A stretch of DNA of 64,000 bases from Enterococcus raffinosus (GCF_001886185.1 NZ_JXLA01000012.1:44432-108431); one strand, 5' to 3'. Shown: positions 18,401-28,202, counted from the stretch's first letter. Numbers and translations: made by a program. The notes: generated by a model from the sequence alone, not told the origin.

Positions 18401-19114
18401 CTATGCAAAAATGTGTTGGAATGTTGGTAACAATTGATCGAAAGAAGTTAATTCAATATCGTGAATTTGCGATGTTCCCTTTGGTAATTGGCGGTTGCGA
18501 TGGTTTAGCCAAAGAGATTGCCAACCCGCACGCTTTGATCCAATGACATCGTTATTAAAATTATCCCCCACATATAAAGAGCATTCAGGGTTTAAGTCAA
18601 ATTGTTTTTTCCCTAGATCAAATATTTCCACGTCAGGTTTTTCGTAACCCGTCGCTTGAGAAATAATGATATTGTCTTCGTTTACCCAATTTAATAGTCC
18701 TAGCTGTAAAATCTTTTTGTATTGATGATCCGTTGGGCCATTCGTGATGATGCTGATGGGGACTTTTCTCTTTTTCAAAAAATCGAGAGTTTTTTCCACT
18801 TCTTGATGCATGGTAATCGCGTCAAGTTCAACTTCATAGACTTCTTGGAACGCTAGTGCTTCTTCATCAGTAATGTGAGGATAATCCAAATCTTTCAGAG
18901 ACTGGCTAATACGATGAGACCGCATATATTCCAGTGACCATTCTTGTGTGATAACCTTGTTAAAGTTTGCGTCACTGTGTACACGGAAACGAGTGTAAAG
19001 GGGGAGCATATCCTCATCACTTACTAAAGGAAATAATTTTTGGACCGCCTTGCGAAATGGTTCTTGTTGATCGTAAATAGTATCATCGATATCAAATACG
19101 ACAGTTTCAATCAA
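18401..19114 (-). CDS. HAD-family hydrolase, YjjG-like nucleotidase
   Basis: About 237 residues. HAD motif I FDIDDTIYDQ carries the nucleophile pair D8/D10, SIITNGPTDHQ is motif II, and the YVGDNFNNDVIGSKRAG segment is motif IV. The helical cap resembles noncanonical pyrimidine nucleotidases (YjjG/YfnB). I prefer the TTG at 19114: AAAGG lies about 9 bp upstream and the motif then falls at the usual residue. The in-frame ATG 19132 and TTG 19141 have no ribosome-binding site. Single gene; substrate inferred from family only. Confidence 0.85.
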   Translation of the reverse strand: MIETVVFDIDDTIYDQQEPFRKAVQKLFPLVSDEDMLPLYTRFRVHSDANFNKVITQEWSLEYMRSHRISQSLKDLDYPHITDEEALAFQEVYEVELDAITMHQEVEKTLDFLKKRKVPISIITNGPTDHQYKKILQLGLLNWVNEDNIIISQATGYEKPDVEIFDLGKKQFDLNPECSLYVGDNFNNDVIGSKRAGWQSLWLNHRNRQLPKGTSQIHDIELTSFDQLLPTFQHIFA

Positions 19115-19347
19115 AATCGACACGCCTTTCATTTTCAGCAAATTTTCAAATAATTACAGTAGCTATTTTAGTACAAAAAATCACACAAAAAAAGAGGAAA
19201 ATCGTTGATTAGAAAAGGTTTTTCCTACTAAAAAAGACAAACCCCAGTCTATCAATTTTCAGTTTTTTTAACTAAAAAAAAGATTTCTTTTTAATTTCTA
19301 ATCTATTATGATTAGACTAAAGAAATGGAAAAGGTGGAGGGCTGATT

Positions 19348-19839
19348 ATGCGCAGAAAAAAAAGACAAGTAACCGATAGGAAATCAATCCAAAATTTAGT
19401 TGAAGAAGCACAAGTCGTACGAATTGCGTTGAACGGAGAGGACTATCCATATGTTGTACCGGTTAACTATGGTTATGAGTGGGAGAACGATCAGCTAACA
19501 CTTTTTGTTCATGGTGCTACTGAAGGAAAAAAGGTGTCGATGATTAAGAATGACCCTAGAGTAGCTGTTGAGCTTGAGGGGAATCATAAGCTTGTGGAAG
19601 GAACCATGAATGCAGCGACCTATTCCTATGCTTATCAAAGCTTGATAGGTTTTGGTAAAGCAGAAATAGTGGAGGATTTGGAAGAGAAAAGAAAAGCATT
19701 GCATGTTTTAATGGATCATGCCGCAAAGGGAGCAGCTTTCGACGAGATTCCAGAGAGCATGCTCAAACGAACTGGAATTATCAAAATAGTGCTAGATTCC
19801 TATACGATGAAAGAGAACGTTCATCCAGATGAAAAGTAG
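19348..19839 (+). CDS. NimA-like pyridoxamine 5'-phosphate oxidase family protein
   Basis: A 163-residue split-barrel flavin-binding protein. VVRIALNGEDYPYVVPVNYGYE and LFVHGATEGKKVSMIKNDPRVAVELEG match the NimA/flavin-nucleotide-binding branch. Such proteins bind FMN or haem, and some reduce nitroimidazoles. GGTGGAGGG precedes the ATG. It is a solitary gene with its own terminator. The actual reaction is unknown. Confidence 0.85.
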   Translation: MRRKKRQVTDRKSIQNLVEEAQVVRIALNGEDYPYVVPVNYGYEWENDQLTLFVHGATEGKKVSMIKNDPRVAVELEGNHKLVEGTMNAATYSYAYQSLIGFGKAEIVEDLEEKRKALHVLMDHAAKGAAFDEIPESMLKRTGIIKIVLDSYTMKENVHPDEK

Positions 19840-19840
19840 A

Positions 19841-19885
19841 AAAAGGTTCAAAACCGATAGTGCTCGGTTTTGAACCTTTTTATTT
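19841..19885. terminator. Strong bidirectional terminator
   Basis: AAAAGGTTCAAAACCG / CGGTTTTGAACCTTTT, a perfect 16-bp stem between convergent genes. It abuts the stop codon of the minus gene at 19880. Confidence 0.9.
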
Positions 19886-20551
19886 ACTAATTTTCTTTAA
19901 GCGATATTCTTCAAAATATGCCGCCTTGCCGCGACTTTGAATCCTCGCATAGATACCCATGAGAACCGCACCAATCGTATTGGTTAAAAGATCTCCCATC
20001 GTATCCATCAAAGCAGCTCGGCCAACCAATAGTTCGCCTGCAGAAGTTGCATATCGCTGAAGATTCATATCCGCAACAGTATCGCAGAGAAATTCCCAAA
20101 ACTCCCAGAAGACGCCACAAACACCGGCAAAGGCAAAACCAAACAGCAAGAACAACCAAGGAGAAGTTTTACTGATGTCCGCATCCTTCATAAAGAAACC
20201 AAGCAGTCCATAGCCCATCGCCGTTAAGACCATTGGGCTAACCGTATGCAAAATTTTATCCCAGAAAGAAATGATGGAAATCATGTGCAGCGATGTTCCT
20301 AGAAAGACCGAGATCACTAAAAAGAACCAATAGAAATAAATGATTTTCTCAGGTAAAACAATTTTAAAAAGCTTTTCTATTATTTCTGGTAAGAAGATCA
20401 GTGCAATCCCTGCTAAACATTCAATGACAAAAATGACTCCTTGTTTCGTGGAGTATTTACCAATAACAAATTCAAAAATATTATAAATAAGACAAAGAGC
20501 ACCGAATATCAATAAAGCTAGCCGATATTTTTTATAAGTCACGGAAATCAC
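19880..20551 (-). CDS. Polytopic membrane protein, YjdF/DUF2238-like
   Basis: About 220 residues with around six membrane helices. FWDKILHTVSPMVLTAMGYG, FWEFWEFLCD and LMDTMGDLLTNTIGA match the conserved acidic/histidine intramembrane pattern of YjdF (DUF2238) proteins. The function is unknown. A GTG four codons in (20542) has better spacing to AAGGTA than the GTG at 20551. Its 5' end overlaps the deoxyribosyltransferase gene, and it is the last gene of a three-gene operon. Confidence 0.8.
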   Translation of the reverse strand: MISVTYKKYRLALLIFGALCLIYNIFEFVIGKYSTKQGVIFVIECLAGIALIFLPEIIEKLFKIVLPEKIIYFYWFFLVISVFLGTSLHMISIISFWDKILHTVSPMVLTAMGYGLLGFFMKDADISKTSPWLFLLFGFAFAGVCGVFWEFWEFLCDTVADMNLQRYATSAGELLVGRAALMDTMGDLLTNTIGAVLMGIYARIQSRGKAAYFEEYRLKKISK

Positions 20552-21041
20552 TACCTTCTAAATAAGATTTGATTGCTTCTAATAGAGCTTCTTCGTTGCT
20601 AACGATTGTACCGTTTAATTTAATCAGGCCCACTGTGTAGAGATTTAAATAATGAAATTGATTCTCTGCTGGCGTTTGTAGCGCGTCAATCTTTTGCTGA
20701 TTGTCCGCGCCTTGCTGCCGAGAATCCGTATATAAAGCAATCACAGGAATTCCTTTTGCATAAGCGACACCAATTTCTGAAGCGACACCCGCATCAATTG
20801 TTAAGCCATCTAATAACGCCACCATCAGATCACTTTTTAATACTTCATCAGTATCAGCTAGAGCGATCATTTTGCTGTCCGCATAAGCCGATTTATCATT
20901 GATTCCTTCGTTTTCTTGTGGCAAATAAATGGTCAGGTTGTCATCAAGTTCTCTAATTTTTTTTACTAAATATTGATTATAAAATAGGTCACTTTGCGCA
21001 AATAAAGGTGCAGCAAAATAAATATGTTTAGAAGTAGTCAC
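20532..21041 (-). CDS. Nucleoside 2-deoxyribosyltransferase family protein
   Basis: A 169-residue protein. IYFAAPLFAQSDLFYN is the family's substrate-loop start and IDAGVASEIGVAYAKGIPV contains the expected catalytic glutamate. Enzymes of this family swap bases on deoxyribonucleosides for salvage. GTG start with GGAGG 9-10 bp upstream. It overlaps the acetyltransferase gene by 14 bp and the membrane-protein gene by 20 bp, so the three are translationally coupled. Confidence 0.88.
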   Translation of the reverse strand: MTTSKHIYFAAPLFAQSDLFYNQYLVKKIRELDDNLTIYLPQENEGINDKSAYADSKMIALADTDEVLKSDLMVALLDGLTIDAGVASEIGVAYAKGIPVIALYTDSRQQGADNQQKIDALQTPAENQFHYLNLYTVGLIKLNGTIVSNEEALLEAIKSYLEGSDFRDL

Positions 21042-22245
21042 TAAAATAAGCCTCCATATCTGGTATTGTTGATTCTAATAATTCAATCGCCTTTTTGTCG
21101 GCATCCAGCCGTTCGATCCGTGCAAGGTAAGCAGCACGACGGTAATTCATCAGCATGCAGGTTAATGTTTGAATGTTCAAACGAATTCGCTTGCCTTTCG
21201 GTTCATCTGAAAGATGCAATTTGCCATCCTCATCCCAGCTAAGTGCGAATATCCCATTGTTCCATTCCGCAATCGGATCATCGACGACAAAATAGAAGGG
21301 CTCTACTGGTTTTTCAAAAGGATATTCCAACAAGAATTCCTTCACATCAACAATTCGCGCCATGAAGAAAGGTGCGATCGTTTCTGTTATTTCGCTATCA
21401 TCGAGCAGGAAGGAGAGAGGTTCATTTTTAAAAATATCTCCCTTTACCCAGTAGACCATTGAGAAGTGAGCGCTGATAAAATTCCACAGACCGTTTCGTG
21501 CTTCTTGATTCAAATAAAACATTTCTTTAATATGGAAAACTTCATCTGAGATCCAGTAAAAAAGTACACCTGTCGGTTTTTTATCCGCATCATAATAAAT
21601 CGCAGCGATCCGTTCTTCCTCATTTTCGAAACGCCAATATTCTTCCCAGTTAAGCTCTTTGCGAATCATTGCCCCGTGGTTGTTTAAAGCAAACTCGTGG
21701 TACACCTGATAAACATCTGGATCATCGACTTCCTTGCGTTCAACGATGCCTGGCAGATCAACTTGTTTCGGTAACTGAGTATCCTTGATTTTGAAGCTGA
21801 GTTTGTCCGACATAATTTCCCAGCCCTTGCGACGGTAATAGGGAATATTGTATGGATATAAATAGGAGATCCATTGGCGGTCTTTCCGCATTTGGATCAA
21901 GGCTTTTTCGATCAAATCCTTCATCAATCCATGATTGGCATATTCAGGATACGTCCCGACCCCAGTCACGCCGCCCATTTGAAACAATTTTCCGTGAATA
22001 TTAACTTCACAGGGATAAATAGCGATCTGAGAAATCAAGTTTTCATCGTGGAACCAGCCAAAAACTTTGGATTGTTCCAATACAGGCTTCTTTGCCCGAA
22101 CCATTTCCCGCTTATTCTCATATCCGCTGTTTTCAATATCACTTTCTGTAACTTGAAAAACATAGCTGAGTAATTCATCGTACTGCGCTAAATGTTCTTC
22201 TCCAACTGGCTTCAAGACTAAGTTTTTCTTAAAGTCACTATCCAT
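21028..22245 (-). CDS. Eis-like GNAT N-acetyltransferase
   Basis: A 405-residue protein. An N-terminal GNAT domain (MGGVTGVGTYPEYANHGLMKDLIEKA is the acetyl-CoA segment) is followed by a second GNAT-like half and an SCP2-like C-terminus ending in ESTIPDMEAYFSDYF. This three-part build is that of Eis proteins, which acetylate amines such as aminoglycosides or lysines. GGAGATG precedes the ATG and lies at the edge of a tandem 104-bp repeat that forms its 5' leader. Confidence 0.87.
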   Translation of the reverse strand: MDSDFKKNLVLKPVGEEHLAQYDELLSYVFQVTESDIENSGYENKREMVRAKKPVLEQSKVFGWFHDENLISQIAIYPCEVNIHGKLFQMGGVTGVGTYPEYANHGLMKDLIEKALIQMRKDRQWISYLYPYNIPYYRRKGWEIMSDKLSFKIKDTQLPKQVDLPGIVERKEVDDPDVYQVYHEFALNNHGAMIRKELNWEEYWRFENEEERIAAIYYDADKKPTGVLFYWISDEVFHIKEMFYLNQEARNGLWNFISAHFSMVYWVKGDIFKNEPLSFLLDDSEITETIAPFFMARIVDVKEFLLEYPFEKPVEPFYFVVDDPIAEWNNGIFALSWDEDGKLHLSDEPKGKRIRLNIQTLTCMLMNYRRAAYLARIERLDADKKAIELLESTIPDMEAYFSDYF

Positions 22246-22254
22246 TCTTTCATC

Positions 22255-22462
22255 TCCTAGTTCCTATTAATGTAATTATTTTTCTGAGGAAAAATAAATC
22301 TGATATTCACCACGTATGTCATTCTACTAGCATGCTAAAGCATGAAGTAGAACTGAAATCCTAGTTCCTATTAATGTGATTATTTTTCTCAGGAAAAATA
22401 ATTCTGATGTTCATCACGTATGTCATTCTACTAACATGCTAAAGCATGAAGTAGAATTGAAT
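22255..22462 (-). repeat. Tandem duplication of a 104-bp hairpin-bearing leader
   Basis: Two head-to-tail copies (22255-22358, 22359-22462) differ at about a dozen positions. Each holds TTATTTTTC-4-GAAAAATAA and a second stem-loop TTCTACT...CATGCT AA AGCATG...AGTAGAA. Differences in the first hairpin's loop (TGAG versus TCAG) leave the stem intact. Read on the minus strand, each copy ends with GGAACTAGGA, the last one merging with the ribosome-binding site of the Eis-like gene. Confidence 0.85.
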
Positions 22463-22566
22463 GCTGATTTTGGATTACATTCTAAGTATAGCAAAAGCAT
22501 GATTATTTTTCTCTTACCGACTTTGAGAAATAGGGGAAAAGACTTTTTTTCTACTAGAAACGTTGG

Positions 22567-22572
22567 TATAAT
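22567..22572 (+). promoter_or_regulatory. Extended -10 promoter of lepA
   Basis: TTGGTATAAT is a TG-type extended -10 ending about 35 bp before the lepA start. The -35 (T-rich, about 22544) is weak, as expected for an extended -10. Confidence 0.5.
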
Positions 22573-22606
22573 TGACAGTGCTGATTAAAAGAAATGAGGA
22601 ACTTTG

Positions 22607-24445
22607 ATGAATATAGAAGAAATGAAGAAACGCCAAGAAATGATTCGAAACTTTTCGATCATTGCCCATATCGATCACGGCAAATCTACGCTGGCTGACC
22701 GAATCTTAGAACAAACCAATACTGTAAGTTCCCGTGAAATGCAAGAGCAGTTGTTAGACTCAATGGATCTTGAACGTGAGCGGGGAATTACGATTAAGTT
22801 AAATGCTGTTGAGTTGCATTATACAGCTAATGATGGACAAACCTATATTTTCCATTTGATCGACACACCAGGACATGTCGATTTTACTTATGAAGTATCG
22901 CGAAGCTTAGCTGCCTGTGAAGGAGCCGTTTTAGTTGTTGATGCTGCGCAAGGAATCGAAGCACAAACACTAGCAAATGTTTATTTAGCTTTAGATAATG
23001 ATCTGGAGATTTTGCCTGTTATCAACAAAATCGACCTGCCAGCTGCAGACCCAGAACGCGTGCGCAAAGAAATCGAGGACGTAATTGGGATTGATGCCGA
23101 AGACGCTGTTTTAGCCAGCGCGAAAACGGGAATTGGTATCAGCGAAATTTTAGAACAAATTGTAACAAATGTTCCTGCACCAAGCGGTGATTTAGAAGCA
23201 CCACTTAAAGCCTTGATCTTTGACTCGGTCTACGACAGCTACCGTGGTGTCGTTTTGAATGTTCGGATCACTGACGGTATTGTTCGACCGGGTGACAAAA
23301 TTCAATTGATGAGTAACGGAAAAACCTTCGATGTAACCGAAGTAGGTGTTTTCTCACCAAAAGCAGTCCAGCGTGATTACTTAATGGTGGGGGATGTTGG
23401 CTATATTACTGCCAGCATCAAATCTGTTCAAGATACTCGTGTCGGGGATACAGTGACTCTTGCCAATAATCCAGCGGAAAAAGCCCTTGATGGTTATCGC
23501 AAAATGAACCCGATGGTATTCTGCGGATTGTACCCAATCGATACGTCTCGCTACAATGATTTACGGGAGGCGCTGGAAAAATTACAATTAAATGATGCGG
23601 CGCTGCAGTTTGAACCAGAGACTTCTCAAGCTTTAGGCTTCGGCTTCCGTTGTGGCTTCTTAGGATTGCTGCATATGGACGTTGTACAGGAGCGTTTGGA
23701 ACGTGAATTCAATTTGGAATTGATCACAACTGCTCCATCAGTTATTTATCATGTAAACCTAACAGATGGCACACAATTAGTGGTAGATAACCCGTCTGAC
23801 TTTCCAGATCCATCTAAAATTCAAAATGTTGAGGAACCCTTTGTAAAGGCAAATATCATGGTTCCAAATGACTACGTGGGTGCGGTAATGGAGCTTTCAC
23901 AGCGTAAACGCGGAGAGTTTATCACGATGGATTACTTGGATGATTACCGGGTAAACGTAGTCTACAATATTCCGCTGTCAGAAATTGTTTTTGATTTCTT
24001 TGATAAATTAAAATCAAGCACTAAAGGATATGCTTCATTGGATTACGAAATGGCGGACTACCGCGAGAGCCGCTTAGTGAAAATGGATATCCTGTTAAAT
24101 GCTGAAAAAGTCGATGCATTGAGCTTTATCGTTCACCGAGAATTTGCTCAAGAACGCGGACGTGCAATCGTTGATAAGTTAAAAACTTTAATTCCGCGTC
24201 AACAATTCGAAGTGCCGATCCAAGCAACAATCGGAACCAAAATTGTTGCTCGTACCGATATCAAGGCACTGCGTAAAAACGTATTGGCGAAATGCTACGG
24301 TGGGGATGTTTCCCGTAAGCGTAAATTGCTAGAGAAACAAAAAGAAGGTAAAAAACGAATGAAACAAATCGGCTCAGTCGAAGTTCCTCAGGAAGCCTTC
24401 ATGGCCGTTCTGAAAATGGACGAGGATGAACCGAAGAAGAAATAA
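22607..24445 (+). CDS. lepA: Elongation factor 4 (ribosome back-translocase)
   Basis: A 612-residue translational GTPase. G1 [10 protein letters not shown]2 region RGITIK, G3 DTPGH and G4 NKID are intact. The EF-G-like domains follow, and the LepA-specific C-terminal basic region has [24 protein letters not shown]. Start at ATG 22607 with GAGGA 6 bp before it; TTG 22604 is in frame but less likely. Monocistronic with a strong terminator. Confidence 0.97.
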   Translation: MNIEEMKKRQEMIRNFSIIAHIDHGKSTLADRILEQTNTVSSREMQEQLLDSMDLERERGITIKLNAVELHYTANDGQTYIFHLIDTPGHVDFTYEVSRSLAACEGAVLVVDAAQGIEAQTLANVYLALDNDLEILPVINKIDLPAADPERVRKEIEDVIGIDAEDAVLASAKTGIGISEILEQIVTNVPAPSGDLEAPLKALIFDSVYDSYRGVVLNVRITDGIVRPGDKIQLMSNGKTFDVTEVGVFSPKAVQRDYLMVGDVGYITASIKSVQDTRVGDTVTLANNPAEKALDGYRKMNPMVFCGLYPIDTSRYNDLREALEKLQLNDAALQFEPETSQALGFGFRCGFLGLLHMDVVQERLEREFNLELITTAPSVIYHVNLTDGTQLVVDNPSDFPDPSKIQNVEEPFVKANIMVPNDYVGAVMELSQRKRGEFITMDYLDDYRVNVVYNIPLSEIVFDFFDKLKSSTKGYASLDYEMADYRESRLVKMDILLNAEKVDALSFIVHREFAQERGRAIVDKLKTLIPRQQFEVPIQATIGTKIVARTDIKALRKNVLAKCYGGDVSRKRKLLEKQKEGKKRMKQIGSVEVPQEAFMAVLKMDEDEPKKK

Positions 24446-24479
24446 AAAGATTTTTCACATTCGATAGTGCATATTTTTT

Positions 24480-24515
24480 GAGGCGGCGGAAGAGACTCTC
24501 CGTCGCCTCATTTTT
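24480..24515 (+). terminator. Terminator of lepA
   Basis: GAGGCGGCGGA / TCCGTCGCCTC, an 11-bp GC-rich stem with one G-U pair, then ATTTTT. Confidence 0.9.
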
Positions 24516-24567
24516 CAGTACATATTATTTTTTAAGTAGAACCAACAGTTAGAGAGAGGATATCAGC

Positions 24568-26319
24568 ATGGATCGAATGAAGGAACTATTAGCAGAAAAA
24601 TTTGGCTATACGCAATTTAGGAGCGGTCAGGAAGAAATTATTCAAAAAGTTTTGCAAAAGGAAAATGTCTTAGGCATCATGCCGACTGGTGGTGGGAAGT
24701 CCATTTGCTATCAGCTGCCGGCATTGGTTTTGGAAGGGTTGACCTTAGTCATTTCTCCCTTGATTTCTTTGATGAAGGACCAAGTAGACAGTTTGAATGA
24801 GATAGGAATTCCAGCGGCTTTTATCAATAGTACGTTATCCACTTTGGAGATGAATGATCGCTTGCGGCAAGCGGCTCGTGGTGAGATCAAGTTGCTATAT
24901 GTCGCACCTGAACGTTTAGAATCAGCAGATTTTCGTGAATTGTTACGTTACGTTCCCATCGAGCTGTTAGCGGTGGATGAAGCTCATTGTATTTCACAGT
25001 GGGGACACGACTTTCGGCCGAGCTATTTAAAGTTGGCAGAGACGATCGAAAATTTTGACCAGCAGCCAACTATCATTGCTTTGACTGCCACGGCAACACC
25101 ACAGGTAGCAGAGGACATTTCTAGTTTGCTGCACATTGCAAAAGAAAATGAAGTGAAAACAGGATTTGCTCGTGAAAATCTGGCCTTTCAAGTCGTAAAG
25201 GAACAAAAGGATCTCTATTTGCTAGAGTATTTGAAATTAAACAAAGGACAATCTGGGATCATTTATGCCTCAACTCGTAAGGAAGTTGATCGCTTATATC
25301 ATTTATTGAAGCATCAAGAATTCGCTGTAGGAAAATATCATGGCGGATTGACTCCAGATGAGCGGTTGAAGAATCAGGAGGATTTTCTATTTGATCGGAT
25401 CGAAGTAATGATCGCGACAAATGCTTTTGGCATGGGAATAAATAAAAGCAATGTACGATTCGTTATTCATGCACAAATCCCTGGTAATTTGGAGTCTTAT
25501 TATCAAGAGGCTGGTCGTGCCGGAAGGGATGGCTTACCCAGTGAGGCTGTCTTACTGTATGCGCCTCAAGATATTCAGATTCAGCACTATTTTATTGAGC
25601 AATCTCAATCAGAAATTACGTATCAGCAAAATGAATATACTAAGCTACGCGAGATGAATCAGTATGCCCACACGCAGATGTGTTTGCAGCGTTATATTTT
25701 AAAGTATTTTGGAGAAGATCAGCCGGATTGCGGCAGATGCAGTAATTGTCTGGATGAGCGGGAGCAGGTCGATATTACCATCGAAGCACAGAAGGTGTTG
25801 TCCTGTGTGAAGCGAATGGGTGAGAAATTCGGCAAAGCGCTAGTTGCCAAAGTTTTGACTGGGTCAAATGATCAAAAAATAAATCAGTGGAAGTTTCATG
25901 AGTTGCCCACATATGGATTGATGAAGGAGCATTCTCAAAAGGAAGTAGCCAATCTGATTGATTACCTCACTGCAGAACAGTATCTGATCCCATCAAAAGG
26001 ACAATACCCATTGCTCTCTGTGTCTGAACAAGGAATCTCAGTGCTGCTAGGAAAAAAAGAAGTCTATCGTAAGCAGGCACCAGTGAAGCAATTAGTGGCG
26101 GATGATGAGCTTTTTGAAAAATTACGAAGCCTGCGTTCACAACTGGCACAAGAAAAAAATCTACCGCCATACGTTATTTTCTCAGACAAAACGCTAACAG
26201 AATTGGCTGAGAAACAGCCCCAAACGTCATTAGAATTTTTGCAGATCAAAGGGGTCGGCAAGAGTAAGCTTGACAACTATGGCGAACAGTTTTTGATGCT
26301 ATTGAAAAAGGAAAATTAA
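24568..26319 (+). CDS. recQ: ATP-dependent DNA helicase RecQ
   Basis: A 583-residue 3'-5' helicase. The Q/Walker A region MPTGGGKSICYQ, DEAH box VDEAHCISQWGHDFR, SALTATAT-like motif (IALTATATPQ), motif VI QEAGRAGRDG, zinc cluster CLQRY...CGRCSNC, winged helix and a C-terminal HRDC domain (LEFLQIKGVGKSKLDNYG) are all visible. This is complete and close to the E. coli length. Acts in recombination and fork repair. GAGAGAGGA precedes the ATG. Confidence 0.96.
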   Translation: MDRMKELLAEKFGYTQFRSGQEEIIQKVLQKENVLGIMPTGGGKSICYQLPALVLEGLTLVISPLISLMKDQVDSLNEIGIPAAFINSTLSTLEMNDRLRQAARGEIKLLYVAPERLESADFRELLRYVPIELLAVDEAHCISQWGHDFRPSYLKLAETIENFDQQPTIIALTATATPQVAEDISSLLHIAKENEVKTGFARENLAFQVVKEQKDLYLLEYLKLNKGQSGIIYASTRKEVDRLYHLLKHQEFAVGKYHGGLTPDERLKNQEDFLFDRIEVMIATNAFGMGINKSNVRFVIHAQIPGNLESYYQEAGRAGRDGLPSEAVLLYAPQDIQIQHYFIEQSQSEITYQQNEYTKLREMNQYAHTQMCLQRYILKYFGEDQPDCGRCSNCLDEREQVDITIEAQKVLSCVKRMGEKFGKALVAKVLTGSNDQKINQWKFHELPTYGLMKEHSQKEVANLIDYLTAEQYLIPSKGQYPLLSVSEQGISVLLGKKEVYRKQAPVKQLVADDELFEKLRSLRSQLAQEKNLPPYVIFSDKTLTELAEKQPQTSLEFLQIKGVGKSKLDNYGEQFLMLLKKEN

Positions 26320-26327
26320 TTGGCAGC

Positions 26328-26364
26328 GCCTGATCCTCTTCAAGATGAGGTATCGGGCTTTTTT
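26328..26364 (+). terminator. Terminator of recQ
   Basis: Imperfect stem GCCTGATCCTC / GAGGTATCGGGC followed by T6. Confidence 0.7.
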
Positions 26365-26371
26365 GTTGATC

Positions 26372-26415
26372 AAAAAAGCACACGCATGAGGATACACTTC
26401 ACGCATATGCTTTTT
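26372..26415 (-). terminator. Probable terminator of the 90-aa minus-strand gene
   Basis: On the minus strand AAAAGCATATGCGTGA pairs with TCATGCGTGTGCTTTT (several G-U pairs), then T-rich. Confidence 0.55.
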
Positions 26416-26441
26416 AAGAGTCTATTATTTTAAAGTCAATA

Positions 26442-26714
26442 TTAATGTGTTTCAAAGATTTGAGGCACGATGGTATCGATTTTTAGCAACTCTTCTTCAG
26501 AAAGAGTTTTGCCATCCTTCCGCCAAATGCTGATTCGACGATGATCCTTTTCAAGGGCATAGTTCTCAGTGACGTATTTTGCTCGCGGATTATTTAATAG
26601 ATTTTTGATGAAGAGCGCTCGCAGCTGACTAATCGTTAAGCCATTTTCTCCCTGCAGAAAGAAGGGGGACTCGAAGTGATAAACACGCCGATCAGAGGAA
26701 ATAGTTCCACGCAT
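26442..26714 (-). CDS. Small uncharacterised protein, 90 aa
   Basis: Soluble basic protein with no recognised domain (MRGTISSDRRVYHFESPFF...). AAAGGAGAAAATT precedes the ATG. A terminator-like hairpin lies 30 bp after the stop. It is a lone gene between recQ and a 420-bp AT-rich gap. Confidence 0.65.
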   Translation of the reverse strand: MRGTISSDRRVYHFESPFFLQGENGLTISQLRALFIKNLLNNPRAKYVTENYALEKDHRRISIWRKDGKTLSEEELLKIDTIVPQIFETH

Positions 26715-27136
26715 AATTTTCTCCTTTCCAATAGTCCTTTCATTTATTCTATCAATAAATAGTTAATATAAAAATAGAAATTTAGAAATTATAATTAATC
26801 TACAAATTTTGGATATTTCATACAGAAAATGGTTAGGATACAAGCGGAGATTATAGTAAAAATTACAAGGATAAGGCAATAGCTTATTAAGAGAAATCTT
26901 GTGCTTATTTTTTTATCTGATGATAAAAAGAATAAATAACACACTTGAACGCTTTATGCTTTTTTCGTTTATTTCAAATTAAAAAAAGAGTTTTTTTGGT
27001 ATCGAATGTTTAGTATCCCAAGTTTCTCCGCTTGTGAAAAACCATATTTTAGAAAAATGGCATTTGACAAGGCTGTTTTCTTAGGATTATAGTCATTGCG
27101 TGATCACTGAAAAAGAGAAAAAAGGAGCTATCGATA
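26715..27136. other. AT-rich intergenic region with one promoter
   Basis: There is no ORF with coding character and no RNA-like structure that I can see, apart from a good sigma-A promoter TTGACA (27064-27069), 17 bp, TTATAG (27087-27092) driving the plus-strand pair that follows. Confidence 0.6.
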
Positions 27137-27520
27137 ATGAAAAAACCGCTATTTACCCCGGAACAACTCTTTAGTCTTAAACCAAAGACGATTGAAAAAC
27201 GTATGAATCATTATTATCAAGATACTCGTGACGCCAAGTCGACGATCCAATTTTTGGTAGCGCTTCAAGTTCGAGATGAGATTGGTGGAGAGGACTTCTC
27301 CTTCTTTATGAAAGAACTTGTACGCAGAATATTTCTAAAGAGCAAAACTTCTCGTACTTTGCGTCGCTATTATGTTTATTTCAAAGAATATTTTTCTTCA
27401 AAAGAATGGAAACTGGTCTACTTGCACTTATTCGCAGCAAAATCATTTATCAAAGAAAAGGTTGAAAAAGTAATGAACCAAGTGATTATGACACCGTTAA
27501 GAGGACTAGTAGGTTCTTGA
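27137..27520 (+). CDS. Uncharacterised basic helical protein
   Basis: A 127-residue soluble protein rich in Lys, Phe and Arg, with no signal peptide or motif I recognise. AAAGGAGC precedes the ATG. A consensus-like promoter lies 45-70 bp upstream. It is separated by 40 bp from a DUF2922-like gene and is probably co-transcribed with it. Confidence 0.7.
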   Translation: MKKPLFTPEQLFSLKPKTIEKRMNHYYQDTRDAKSTIQFLVALQVRDEIGGEDFSFFMKELVRRIFLKSKTSRTLRRYYVYFKEYFSSKEWKLVYLHLFAAKSFIKEKVEKVMNQVIMTPLRGLVGS

Positions 27521-27560
27521 GCGAATATCACAAAAATCTAACGAGAAGGGAAGGAAAGAT

Positions 27561-28202
27561 TTGGTAGAATTGGCCGCAACATTTGAAAATAGTTTTGGTA
27601 AAGAACATATCGTACGAGTGAATGATGCAAATACTGAGCTTCCGCCAGAGCAAATCAAAGCCTCTTTAGAGAAATTGACGACCATTAAACTTTTCAGAAA
27701 AAAAGGTGCTCGTCTTTTTGATAAATTAGTCACAGCAAGCTTTTTCGAAGAGATAGAAACCATTATTTTTGATACTACGAGTGAAGAAGCCCCGTATGAA
27801 AGTATGGAACAACTTTCCAGTGACGAAGAAGAGGATGAAATCGAAGCACAAGTGTACAATCAAGGATTAGAAGATACTGGCGTTAGCTCTTTGACTGAGC
27901 CTAAATTGACTATGGTTGAAGAAAAAATGATTGAACCAAGTGTAATAAAACGAGTAGTGAGTCTGCCAACAGGCACGACGATTCGTGATTTTTCACAAGA
28001 ACAGCTGCATTCTTTTGTTTTAACAGTTATACCTGAGAAGGGACATCTCTTAGATGCCCAACTCAATCAGGAAACAGATCCAAAGTGTATTGAACTATTC
28101 ATAAAGTTTGAGGAAAAGGCAAATCAGAAGAATAAAGCCTCACCCTTTGGCGCTATTAGGAAGTGTTGGCAACGATTGGGCCGATTCAAAAAGCGCTGGT
28201 GA
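27561..28202 (+). CDS. DUF2922-like protein with acidic linker and basic tail
   Basis: A 213-residue protein with a TTG start after GGGAAGGAAAG. Residues 1-70 (LAATFENSFGKEHIVRV, then KASLEKLTTIKLF...GARLFDKLVTASFFEE) resemble the small DUF2922 domain normally found alone. An acidic stretch (SSDEEEDEIEAQ) follows, then an unrecognised region, a second segment around residues 130-185, and a strongly basic tail (RKCWQRLGRFKKRW). The DUF2922 match is by eye and weak. Confidence 0.65.
   Translation: MVELAATFENSFGKEHIVRVNDANTELPPEQIKASLEKLTTIKLFRKKGARLFDKLVTASFFEEIETIIFDTTSEEAPYESMEQLSSDEEEDEIEAQVYNQGLEDTGVSSLTEPKLTMVEEKMIEPSVIKRVVSLPTGTTIRDFSQEQLHSFVLTVIPEKGHLLDAQLNQETDPKCIELFIKFEEKANQKNKASPFGAIRKCWQRLGRFKKRW

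Noticed and set aside
22376..22588. 70-codon plus-strand ORF across the repeat before lepA
   Set aside because: Built from repeat and promoter sequence, no ribosome-binding site, and it ends at the lepA promoter.
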